Part shown: one piece after another, positions 16,265 to 25,200 of the stretch
Layout of the letters: each line of letters opens with the position of its first letter
How positions within the stretch are numbered: position 1 is the stretch's first letter
Source of the DNA: Streptacidiphilus sp. PB12-B1b
Lineage (GTDB): Bacteria; Actinomycetota; Actinomycetes; Streptomycetales; Streptomycetaceae
NCBI RefSeq assembly: GCF_014084125.1
Contig: NZ_CP048405.1
Coordinates: forward strand, 5,394,001-5,458,000
Reading direction: 5' to 3'
Length of the DNA: 64,000 nucleotides
Program-made: the position numbers and the translations under genes
The notes under the pieces: model-generated
What the model saw: the letters and a program-made list of their open reading frames with translations, nothing else
Database searches by the model: none
What the model was told of the DNA's origin: nothing

Positions 16265-17881
16265 TCAGCCGTAGCTCTGGGCAGCGCCCGTCCGCAGCTC
16301 GCGCACCCGGAGCTGAAGGTGCGCCAGCAGCATGGCGTCGGCGTCGGCGAAGTCCAGCCCGGAGACCTCGCGGATACGGCGCAGCCGGTAGCGCATGGTG
16401 TTGGGGTGGATGTGCAGGACCTCCGCCGCGGCGTCGGTGGCTCCCGCGGCGGCGAGATAGGCGGCCAGGGTCGCCGCCAGCGGACCGTCCTGGCCCTCCT
16501 CCTGGCGCAGCCGGTGCAGCGCGCCGCCGGCGTCCGGCAGGCCGAGCGCCTCGGTCGCGTCGGCGAGGTGCAGCAGCAGCACCGCCAGCGCCATGTCCTC
16601 CACGGTGCGCACGGCCGGTCCGCAGACGGCGGGGTGCCTCAGCGCCCGCAGCGCGGCGTCCGCCTGCGCCCGAACGTCGGCGATCCGGCCCATCGATCCG
16701 GCCGGGCCGCCGACGGCGACCACGTAGTCACCGGCCAGCGGGGTCCGCGCGAGGAAGTCGCGGGCCAGGGCGACGGCCGACTCCAGGGCCGTGGCGTGTC
16801 CCGGAGGCCAGGCGGCCAGAACGTACACCGCTCCGGTGCCCGCCACCAGGGCTGAGCGGGGGTGCACGGCCGCCAGGAAGTACTCCAGCGTGTCGGCGAA
16901 GCGGCGCAGCCCGGCGGCGTCCAGCGCGTCCGAGCCTGTGCTTCCGACCAGCCGCGGGGCCGCCGCCAGGACGCAGACCGGGCCGGAGCCCAGCTGCAGC
17001 CGGCTCGCCTCCACCGGGTCGGCCGCCCCGCCGAGTACGGCGGCGGCCAGCTCGCCGCGCTGGCGGCGGGCGTAGCTGGTCTCGGTGCGCAGGCCGACCA
17101 GTTGCAGCGCGACCACGGGCGCGAATTCGCGCAGCCGGGCTGTGGCCGCTTCGTCGAGCGGCCCGGTGACGGCGGCCCAGATGTACCCCAGGACGTCGGA
17201 ACCGGCCCGGACCGCGATCGCCACCCTTGCCAGCTGATCCGCCCCGGTCGCCTCCATGTACACCGGCTCGGTGCTGGCGTGGAGCCGCTCGAACTCCTGA
17301 CGCTCGCGCTGTTCGGCGAGCGTCCGCTGGTGCACGGCCCGCCCCAGGATGGTCTCGATCCGCTCGGAGTCGGTACGGTCCTGCCCCGCCGACCAGGCGA
17401 CCAGCGCGGAGAAACGGTCCTCGATGGTGACCGGGGCGCCGACGGCCTCGTAGACCGCGTTCGCCAGGGCGAACAGCTCCGCGCCGCTGCCGGCCGAGCG
17501 CACGCGGGTCCTCGCGTGCTCGAGCAGCTGCTCACGGACGGTCGTCGCCACGTGCATCCAGGACGCGTCCCGGTTGACCTCGATGATCGCCGGCCTGTCG
17601 TCGGCCGACGGCGGTACCGGGGCCTTCACCGCCAGCACCTCCGCGCCGGCCTGCCGCATGGCCGCGGTCAGCTCGCGCAGTTCGGCCTCCGTGGTCACGC
17701 CGACCCCCAGCACCACGCACCCGGGTCCGAGCTGTGCCGGCGCTCCCGGGGCGTGGATGACGATGTCGGTGAGCGGCCCGCCGTTGCGGGTCCCCTCCTG
17801 GACCAGGCGCAGCAGCGCCGGGCCGATGTTGTCCACGAGCTGACGGACGGGCAGGTGGCCCCGGGCGCCGGACTCCCGCAT
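16265..17881 (-). CDS. PucR-family transcriptional regulator
   Basis: A 538-residue PucR/CdaR-type regulator. The N-terminal half (residues 1-200) is the PucR purine-catabolism-like sensor domain, the middle resembles the GGDEF-like CdaR region, and the C-terminus holds the HTH_30 motif TDAAAEVLHIHPNTMRYRLR followed by RIREVSGLD. Such regulators control uptake and catabolism genes for purines, amino acids or polyamines. It converges on the permease-hydrolase pair (10-base gap) and is divergent from the diaminopimelate-decarboxylase-like gene, so both are natural targets. A perfect TTGAC-GAT-GTCAA palindrome lies in the divergent gap. Confidence 0.85.
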   Translation of the reverse strand: MRESGARGHLPVRQLVDNIGPALLRLVQEGTRNGGPLTDIVIHAPGAPAQLGPGCVVLGVGVTTEAELRELTAAMRQAGAEVLAVKAPVPPSADDRPAIIEVNRDASWMHVATTVREQLLEHARTRVRSAGSGAELFALANAVYEAVGAPVTIEDRFSALVAWSAGQDRTDSERIETILGRAVHQRTLAEQRERQEFERLHASTEPVYMEATGADQLARVAIAVRAGSDVLGYIWAAVTGPLDEAATARLREFAPVVALQLVGLRTETSYARRQRGELAAAVLGGAADPVEASRLQLGSGPVCVLAAAPRLVGSTGSDALDAAGLRRFADTLEYFLAAVHPRSALVAGTGAVYVLAAWPPGHATALESAVALARDFLARTPLAGDYVVAVGGPAGSMGRIADVRAQADAALRALRHPAVCGPAVRTVEDMALAVLLLHLADATEALGLPDAGGALHRLRQEEGQDGPLAATLAAYLAAAGATDAAAEVLHIHPNTMRYRLRRIREVSGLDFADADAMLLAHLQLRVRELRTGAAQSYG

Positions 17882-17935
17882 GGTGCACTCCCGACTCGAA
17901 GGACTGTTGTGGGCGTCAAGTGTGGGAGAGCGGTA

Positions 17936-17948
17936 TTGACGATGTCAA
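17936..17948. promoter_or_regulatory. Palindrome in the pucR/lysA-like divergent promoter
   Basis: TTGAC-GAT-GTCAA is a perfect 5+3+5 inverted repeat in the 138-base gap between the two divergent genes. It is a plausible operator for the PucR-type regulator and also contains a -35-like TTGAC. No good -10 at the right spacing was seen. Confidence 0.4.
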
Positions 17949-18019
17949 CGATGATCCGGAGTGATCGTAGCGGGAGCATGGCGGGAGAGCGGGACGGACG
18001 AGTGGCACAAGGAGCGCGG

Positions 18020-19312
18020 ATGGCAACGACGCAGACGCAGGCAGGCCGGGAACTGGAACTGCTGGGGCTGTTTCCGCCCGGGACCACCCGGGACGCGGAC
18101 GGCGGACTGGTGATCGGCGGCGTACCGGCGGCCGAACTCGCCGAGTCCTACGGCACTCCCGCGCTGATCCTGCACGAGGCGTCGGTCCGCGCCCGCGCCC
18201 GCCGGTACGCCGACGGTCTGGCCGCGCGTTGGCCGAACTCCCGCGCCGTCTTCGCCTCCAAGGCCTTCCCCTGCACCGCCGTCATCCGGCTGCTCGCGGA
18301 GGAGGGCCTCGGTATCGACGTGGCCGGCGGCGGCGAGCTGGCCCTCGCCCTCGCCGCAGGCGCGGACCCGGCCGGCCTGGTCGTCCACGGCAATGCCAAG
18401 ACCGAGGAGGAGTTGCGCCTCGCCGTCGAGGCCGGCGCCGGGACGGTCGTCGTCGACAACTTCGACGACATCGACCGGCTGGAGAAGATCCTCGCCGGTA
18501 CCGCGGCGGAGCAGGGAGTGCTGGTCCGGGTCACCCCCGGCATCCGCCCCGACACCCACGAGGCCGTGTCCACCGGCCAGAACGGCTCCAAGTTCGGTCT
18601 GCCCCTGCCACAGGCCCGGGCGGCGATCGCGCGGCTGCGCGGCAGCGACCGGCTGCGGCTGGACGGCATCCACGTGCACGTCGGATCGCAGATCGTGGAC
18701 CTCGCACCCTTCGCGCAGGCCGTCGAGGCGGTCGCCGAACTCGGCGAGTTCGCCGTCTACGACCTGGGTGGCGGCCTCGGCTCCCGCTACACCTACGCCG
18801 ACCGACCACCGACGGTGGAGGCGTACCTCGACGCCGTCACCGACGCCGCCCGACGCCTGCTGCCCGCCGACGCCCGCATCCTCATCGAGCCGGGCCGCTC
18901 GATGGTCGCCGAGTCCGGCGTCTCGCTGTACCGGGTCGTCTCCGTCAAGCGCGGCGGAGGCCACACCTTCGTCGCCGTCGACGGCGGCATGGGCGACAAC
19001 CTCGAAGTCTCCCTGTACCAGCAGCGCTTCGAGGCAGCCGTCGCCGACCGCCCGACCGGCGGGGGCGAGCTGTGCCGCCTGGTGGGCCGGCACTGCGAGT
19101 CCGGCGACACCCTCAGCGCCGGCGTCCCGCTGGCGGACCCGCGCGTCGGGGACCTGATCGCCGTGCCGGTCACCGGCGCCTACACCTATGCGCTGAGCAA
19201 CAACTACAACGGCGCCCGCCGCCCGCCGGTGGTCTTCGTCCGCGACGGCGCCCACCGCCCCGTGGTGCGCCGCGAGACCTACGCCGACCTGATGCGCCGG
19301 GACCTGCCGTAG
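18020..19312 (+). CDS. Diaminopimelate decarboxylase-like PLP enzyme
   Basis: A 430-residue fold-type III PLP decarboxylase. K81 in VFASKAFPC is the Schiff-base Lys; HVHVGSQI, DLGGGLGSRY, EPGRSMVAESG, CESGDTL and TGAYTYALSNNYNG are the family's PLP-phosphate, carboxylate and dimer-interface motifs in the right order. The known LysA reaction makes L-lysine from meso-diaminopimelate. The setting beside a PucR regulator, permease and serine hydrolase suggests a catabolic or accessory paralogue rather than the housekeeping lysA, so the name is not given. An AAGGAG ribosome site stands before the ATG at 18020. Confidence 0.85.
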   Translation: MATTQTQAGRELELLGLFPPGTTRDADGGLVIGGVPAAELAESYGTPALILHEASVRARARRYADGLAARWPNSRAVFASKAFPCTAVIRLLAEEGLGIDVAGGGELALALAAGADPAGLVVHGNAKTEEELRLAVEAGAGTVVVDNFDDIDRLEKILAGTAAEQGVLVRVTPGIRPDTHEAVSTGQNGSKFGLPLPQARAAIARLRGSDRLRLDGIHVHVGSQIVDLAPFAQAVEAVAELGEFAVYDLGGGLGSRYTYADRPPTVEAYLDAVTDAARRLLPADARILIEPGRSMVAESGVSLYRVVSVKRGGGHTFVAVDGGMGDNLEVSLYQQRFEAAVADRPTGGGELCRLVGRHCESGDTLSAGVPLADPRVGDLIAVPVTGAYTYALSNNYNGARRPPVVFVRDGAHRPVVRRETYADLMRRDLP

Positions 19313-19425
19313 CGGCGCAGCCGGCGCCGCCATGGCAGGTGCGGCCATGTGCAGGTGGCGCGGTCGACGGCGGTGAGTGCAGGGATGAATGAGCCCAGGC
19401 CTCCTGGCCATGCGTCAACTCCCCT

Positions 19426-19662
19426 ATGTCGTCAGCAGCAGCTGAACGGCTCCGAGAGCGCCGGACGGCGGAACCCATCTCCTCTTCGCAGCCCGCCGAG
19501 TCCCACTCCACTGACGTCTTCGCCCTGATACGCCTGTGGCCGATGAGCGAGAAGGGCAAAGACGTAGAGATCCTGGTCCTACGCCACCCACTCACCGTCC
19601 TGCAAGGGCAGGTCGGCCCGGCTTGCCCGCGGTCGCGCGGTCAGGTCAGATCAGGGCAGTGA
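19426..19662 (+). pseudogene. Integrase/transposase N-terminal relic
   Basis: Within this short frame, FALIRLWPMSEKGKDVEILV followed by LRHPLTVLQGQVG matches the N-terminus of a family of Streptomyces DDE integrase-type transposases, which usually read close to LLPMSDRDKDxEILALRHQ. The downstream zinc and DDE parts are absent and the sequence ends against the stop of the FG-GAP gene. No inverted repeats were seen. It is a relic, possibly from the event that truncated the last FG-GAP repeat. Confidence 0.5.
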
Positions 19663-21463
19663 TCCAGTTCCAGTTCCCAGGAGCCTTGAACGCGTTGCCG
19701 AAGGGGTGGGCGGGGTTTCCGGTACCGGGGTAGAGCCAGAGGTTGCCGTGGCCGTCGCGGGCGAGCAGGTCGGGCCTGCCGTCGCCGGTCAGATCGCCCG
19801 ACCCGATCAGGGCGGTGGCCCAGTTCCAGTTCCCAGGGACCTTGAACGCGTTGCCGAAGGGGTGGGCGGGGTTTCCGGTACCGGGGTAGAGCCAGAGGTT
19901 GCCGTGGCGGTCACGGGCGAGCAGGTCGGGCCTGCCGTCGCCGGTCAGATCGCCCGGCCCGATCAGGGCGGTGGCCCAGTTCCAGTTCCCAGGCAGCTTG
20001 ACGGCCTTGCCCAGGGCGTGCGGGCCGGGCAGGCCGACCACGGGGTAGAGCCAGAGGTTGCCGTGGCTGTCACGGGCGAGCAGGTCGCCCCTGCCGTCGC
20101 CGGTCAGTGAGGCACTGCCGACCAGGGCCGTGACCCAGCGCCAGTTGCCGCTCTCGATGTACCAGGCGTACAGGTTGTGGGGGGACTCGTTACTCACCGG
20201 TTCGACCAGTTCGCCGGTGGCCCGGTTGATGGCGAAGACCATGGTCCCGGGCTGCTGGTCCGGAATGTCGGACGGCCCGACCGCGGTGAACATGCCGAAG
20301 GTCGACAGCAGAGAACCGTGTGCGGTCATCGGGGCGAACGGGTGGGTGGCGTTGCCCGTTCCGGGCATCAGCCAGGTGTTGCCCTTGCTGTCCATCACGT
20401 AGAGGTCGGCCTTGCCGTCCCCGGTGAAATCGTGCGGCGGAATGGTGGGGGTCACCCGCAGCGCCTGGTCGGAGGTGGCAAGCACGGTGCCGTCAGCGGC
20501 GTAGGTGGTGAAGGTCCCGTCCACCGTCCCGCGGTGCAGCAGGGTGTAACCGGCTGAGGCCGTGAACGTGACGGAGTCGTTCGACTGGTTCGGCTGGATG
20601 GTGAAGGACGGTACGGAAAGCGTGAGCGAGCCGTCCGCGTTCACCACCCAGGGGTCAGCCTGCCAGGGAGTGCTGGGAGAGCCGGATGCCGTGTAATGCG
20701 ACCGCAGCTGCACCAGCTTGGCGAATTCGGCGGCGGTGTACCCGGCTGAGGTCAGCGACCGCGCGCCGATCGTGTAGGTCAACCGCGCGGCAGGGAAAGC
20801 GGTGGTGGTCGTGTTTTGGTACGCGATGTAGCACTCGGAGACGGGGTAGCCGCTGTCCGACGGGATGCTCTCCGGTGCACTGTCCGACCAGGTTGCCCAG
20901 CTCCCGCTGGGGGTGAGGCAGCCATCGTTCGCAACCGGCTGCACCTCGAACACCTGGAGGTGGGTCTGCAGACCACCCCCACCCTGCGCCAGTACTGTGC
21001 CGGTCGCGGCGTCCACCAGCTGCGCCGACACTTCGAACCCCAGCGCCATCGGGCCGGCGACGCTGAGCTGCAGGGTCGTGGTACCGGCGGCCACCGGTCC
21101 GGAATCGGCGGAACCAAGCTCGACGGCCTCCGAACCCGCCAACGGACCGGGGCCCACCGCGAGCGGGTTCCCCTGCGCGTCGGCGACCGCCAGGTCCACC
21201 CGCCCCGGCTCCCAGCTGTAGCCGTTGTCGAAGACCACCCGGACGAAGGCGTCGGTGGGCGGCGGTGAAGCGACGGTGACCTGCACGTCGACCGGTGTCC
21301 CGCCCTGGCTGACCCCCGCGCCGTTGCCGTTGCCCGGAGTGGTGACCGTGATCGCCGGACCGGTCGCGGCGGCGGCCGCCCCCGGCACAACGACCAGCCC
21401 CAGCGTCGGTACAAGGCTCAGCACGACCGCGGTACCTATGGCTCTGCGCGTGCGCGCGTGCAT
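19646..21463 (-). CDS. Secreted FG-GAP/VCBS repeat protein
   Basis: A 605-residue exported protein. The N-terminus (basic ARTRR, hydrophobic core, Ala-rich cleavage site after PGAAAA) is a signal peptide. Residues 30-340 form a beta-rich region of unknown family. From about residue 345 there are FG-GAP-type repeats with the calcium-binding-like motif DLTGDGRPDLLARD, LWLYPGTG and WNWATALIG; these are expected to build a beta-propeller. The last three units are nearly identical 52-residue copies, and the final unit stops after WNWITALI, so the propeller may end abruptly. The ATG at 21463 is chosen because it begins the signal peptide. Function is probably extracellular binding; no catalytic motif is seen. 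Confidence 0.8.
   Translation of the reverse strand: MHARTRRAIGTAVVLSLVPTLGLVVVPGAAAAATGPAITVTTPGNGNGAGVSQGGTPVDVQVTVASPPPTDAFVRVVFDNGYSWEPGRVDLAVADAQGNPLAVGPGPLAGSEAVELGSADSGPVAAGTTTLQLSVAGPMALGFEVSAQLVDAATGTVLAQGGGGLQTHLQVFEVQPVANDGCLTPSGSWATWSDSAPESIPSDSGYPVSECYIAYQNTTTTAFPAARLTYTIGARSLTSAGYTAAEFAKLVQLRSHYTASGSPSTPWQADPWVVNADGSLTLSVPSFTIQPNQSNDSVTFTASAGYTLLHRGTVDGTFTTYAADGTVLATSDQALRVTPTIPPHDFTGDGKADLYVMDSKGNTWLMPGTGNATHPFAPMTAHGSLLSTFGMFTAVGPSDIPDQQPGTMVFAINRATGELVEPVSNESPHNLYAWYIESGNWRWVTALVGSASLTGDGRGDLLARDSHGNLWLYPVVGLPGPHALGKAVKLPGNWNWATALIGPGDLTGDGRPDLLARDRHGNLWLYPGTGNPAHPFGNAFKVPGNWNWATALIGSGDLTGDGRPDLLARDGHGNLWLYPGTGNPAHPFGNAFKAPGNWNWITALI
19664..20131 (-). repeat. 156-bp near-identical tandem repeats (FG-GAP units)
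   Basis: The segment starting ccagttccagttccc recurs at 19664, 19820 and 19976 with exactly 156-base (52-codon) spacing. The first two units are almost identical at DNA level and the third is more diverged, showing recent duplication at the 3' end of the gene. Confidence 0.85.
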
Positions 21464-21689
21464 GACGACCCCCCGTTTGCCGCTCTCCGGCAGCTCTGAC
21501 GATTGCCCGGCAAGCCGCCGACCAGCCACCATGGTTGCTCATCACCGTGCGCGAAGGAAATCTGGGCCCAGCGCAGGACCACGGCCACGTGCTGCGGCAG
21601 CTCAACCGAGCACCAGACGGCCAGTCCAGCAACGATGAGGAACCTCGCCATTGTCCCTGGACCCGGCTCACGGACTCGCTGCGGTTCCG

Positions 21690-22255
21690 AGCGGTGCGCT
21701 GGCGCCTGCGATCCAGGCGGTCATGGCCGCGGTGCGTTCTTGGATCACCTGCTCCGGTTGATTGTTGAGGACTGTGAAGGCGATCTGCTGTATGCCTGCG
21801 GTGAGGTCGTGAACCCTGGCGCGGTGGAACGTGTCCGCTCCACGGCGGCGGCGACCTTGTCCCATCCGTGCCAGGCCAGGGCTGCCGCGTCGACGGCCGG
21901 GTCATGCGGCTGGGCCAGGTCCCAGTCCAGGACGCCGAGCAAGCGACCGTTCGGCCCAGCAGTCACCGCCGGCGTATTCGTGCGGTCGGGCCTGCAGATC
22001 CGCAACGGCGGTACGGTCGCCCACTGTCAGGACGTCCGTCAACGGAACCGGAACAGCGAACGGTAGCCCCAGGGCGGCAAGTTCATGCAGCAGCCTGGTC
22101 CGGCGAGGCAGCAGGGCGCTTGCGGAAGCGGTCCGAGCGATTCGTACGACGGATGTCCCGGGCAGCAGGACGACATCGTGCGAACCCCTCGTGCGAACCC
22201 AGCCGCAGAAGCTGCTCTCCTCAGGCCACTGCGCCCCGGTCGGCCACGTACCGAA
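21690..22255 (-). pseudogene. Aminoglycoside-phosphotransferase-family kinase, internally deleted
   Basis: Three segments of one APH-family protein are read in order on the minus strand but in different frames. The N-lobe is DVVLLPGTSVVRIARTASAS then LLHELAALGLPFAVPVPLTD (about 22190-22000); next is GRLLGVLDWDLAQPHDPAVD then AALAWHGWDKVAAAV (about 21945-21845); the C-terminal helix is IQQIAFTVLNNQPEQVIQER (about 21800-21735). The middle, including the HGD catalytic loop, is missing: CWAE joins directly to the segment before LDWD. At least one more frameshift separates the last two pieces. Clearly non-functional. Confidence 0.75.
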
Positions 22256-22256
22256 A

Positions 22257-25200
22257 TCACCTCACCGTGTCAGGCTTTGTGAATGCGGCATGAAGCAGAC
22301 GATTGAGCTTCTGGTCGAGACTGCGGGTGAGCGATGGATAGGCGTGCTTTCCCGGGTGCCTGTGCTCGATCACCCTGCGAAAGTCCCGGCCGAAGACCGG
22401 AGCAGCAGCCTGGAACACATCTGCTTCTCTCTCGCCCAGCGTCTGAAGCACGGGAACATCGATGAGCCGGGTCTTCTCGAATATCCCGGCCCGCTCATGG
22501 GCGGGTGACCGCCATCCGGACATTGCGATGAAGAATTTTACGTCACCCAGCCCCACATCATGCCTCAGAGCCTGGCAGTGGAGAGCCGCAGAGGCGATCG
22601 CAGCACCTTCGCCGAATCCGGCGACACCGACGAACGGTCCATGATCCTCTGCAATCGACCCGAGGTACGGAAGGACCGAGTGCAAGGGCCCCTGGGAATC
22701 AGCGATCTCCGCACCGACGGGAACACCGTGGTGTTCGTTCCACAGATCCGAAAAACCCGCTCTCCACTCCCGATAGACACCCGCGACGTCGTAGAGCCCC
22801 TCCTCGGCCAAGGAGTCCAGGCCGTGGATTTCGAGCTGCTCCGCACCGGCAAGTGCCGGCATCGCGTAGGGCGCATCGGGGATGACAAACTCAAGATCTT
22901 CGCGCCTGGTCCAACCAGCCCTTTTCAGCATGGCCCGTGAAAGGCGACCGTCGGTCCCCCGGTCCGCCAGGAACAGCACCCTGTGTCGTCGCGGCACAAA
23001 GATGCTCATCGAGCCGAAGTCGTCGCGCTTGACACGTCGCTCAACGGGAGACGCGGGATCCCGTCGGTGAAGCAGCGACACGGTCGGGGACATCACACTC
23101 CAAAGCCCCTCCCCTTCATCCGCCGATCCGCCCATCAACGCGGAGTACGCCCGCCACTCCGCTTCCCTCTCTTTTTGAAAGCGGTCGAACGGGCAGAGCT
23201 CGGCGGTTCGCGTAGCGACATTTTTCTTCGCCCGCTCGATGAAGTCCCACAACTCCACGAGCAACCGCTCGGAGGACGACCTCTCCGAATTTTCGACAGC
23301 AATTCTGCCGAACAACGCCTCCAGCTCGGCGGGGTTGTCCCGAAAATGTAGATACGCTTCGGCGAAGGCCTGCAGGAAGAAAACGTAACTTGAGCAGAGC
23401 AGGGATTTTGCCTTTTTCGGGATCTGTGCGCCGTCATTGTAGGTGAAAAGATTGGGGTCCCCGTCGACCCAGAACCCTTCGACGCGGCTGCCCTCGCCGA
23501 AAATATTCGAAACGACGCTCCGGTCGGTGTGCGATCCCAGGCATTTGACCAGCACATCGGCACTCACCTCCGTTCCGCTCTCGGTGAGGACCGAACGGGC
23601 CGAAACAGAGGAAATTTCGCTCTCTATGACGGTGACCTTCCCGAGCGCCTGCGCCAGGAAATAGACGTCCGAGGCCGCCGGAACCGTCGACTGGTCCAGC
23701 ACGAAACTTCCGTCTACTTCCTGGGAGAGCGAGGGGAGGGACTCTATGTCTATACCGCAAAGGTCATAGAACGGACGCATGATGTCGACGACATCGTTGA
23801 GCGGCGTCGCTCCCTCGGTTGAGTTGATCACCCAGTTGCAGAGGGTGGACACGACCAGGTTTCGGCGCCGACAAATGATCGTCACGTGTCGCGCACTGTT
23901 CTCCAGGGCGGTTCGCATGTTCTCCAAGGCGAAGGCACCGTGTCCGACGATCACTACCGATGCGTCCTTGAACTTTTCCGGCGGCGTGTCATCGGCAACC
24001 CCCAGCCCGACATGCCCCGCAAAGAGGTGCTCGTCACGAAATCGATGCTGCACGGGCCGGTGGAGCCCGCCCGTCAGTGCCGCGACACCCGAGACCCGGA
24101 CCGACTTGGCAACGCCTCCCTGAAGGTATACGGCCTCGTATTCCCGCTCCCCGACCTTCCTGACGGAAACCACTTCACAGTTGAAGCGGATCGGCTCCTT
24201 CAGATCGGACGACACGGCGTGCGACTGCTGCAGGACCTCGTCCCTGCCCGGGAACACAGCTCGCCAACGATGGTCGCCATGCACTACGGGCGACGCACTG
24301 TCGAAACTGTATGCCGGGGAATCAATCTGCACTCGGGAATCCGCGTTGGCGAGTGAGCTCCACACGCCGCCGACGCGGTCCCGCTTCTCCAGGACCAGTG
24401 CTGGAACACTGAGCTTCTCAAGTCGTCGAGCGAAGCCGATACCGCCCAGGCCCGCCCCTATGACCAGGACCGGCAGACGCGGAGACGCGGGCAACTGCGA
24501 AGCAGCGGGCATCTGCGACACCGGCTGCTGCCGGCTGGAGGCGCCCTCGACCGATCGATTCCGCACCTGCTCGAGGACATCCGGTAGCGGTAACGGCGAA
24601 CTGCTCGCCCGCCGGGTGGTGAAGCGTGAAACGAAACGGTTGCCCGGCGACAGCGTGTCCCAGTCCACGGAGGAAACACAGACTGCTCCCCGCTCGGGCC
24701 CGGCGAGCAACCTGTTCAGGGCCGTGGTTCCCAGATCGTGGTCGATCGCCCCGAACCCCGAGGTCCTCGCCCGTTCGACCGCGTTGCGACCCACCGCAAT
24801 GCCGGCATCGGACCACGCGCCCCACTGGATCGAGAGCACGGGCTCACCCCGCAGCGACCACGAGTCGGCCCACGCGTCCAACGTCGCGTTCGCCGCGGCA
24901 GAGCTCGCCTGACCGGGGGCCCCGAAGATCGAAGCGGCCGAGGAGAACACCACCAGAAAGTCCGGCGGAGCGAAGACCTCCCGAAGATTCGTCGCGCCGC
25001 CGACCTTGACGCCATAGGCCTGCTTCAGCTCCGGCTCCGACTGACGTGCCTCACCGTCGGCCGGGACACCCTCAGCATGAACCACCCCGGCCACCGTCGG
25101 CATACCGGCCTGCGCCATGGCGTCCTTGGTCCGACGAACACTCCGCAGATCACTCACATCACACGTCAGACACTCGACCCGAGCAGATCGACGCAACTCC

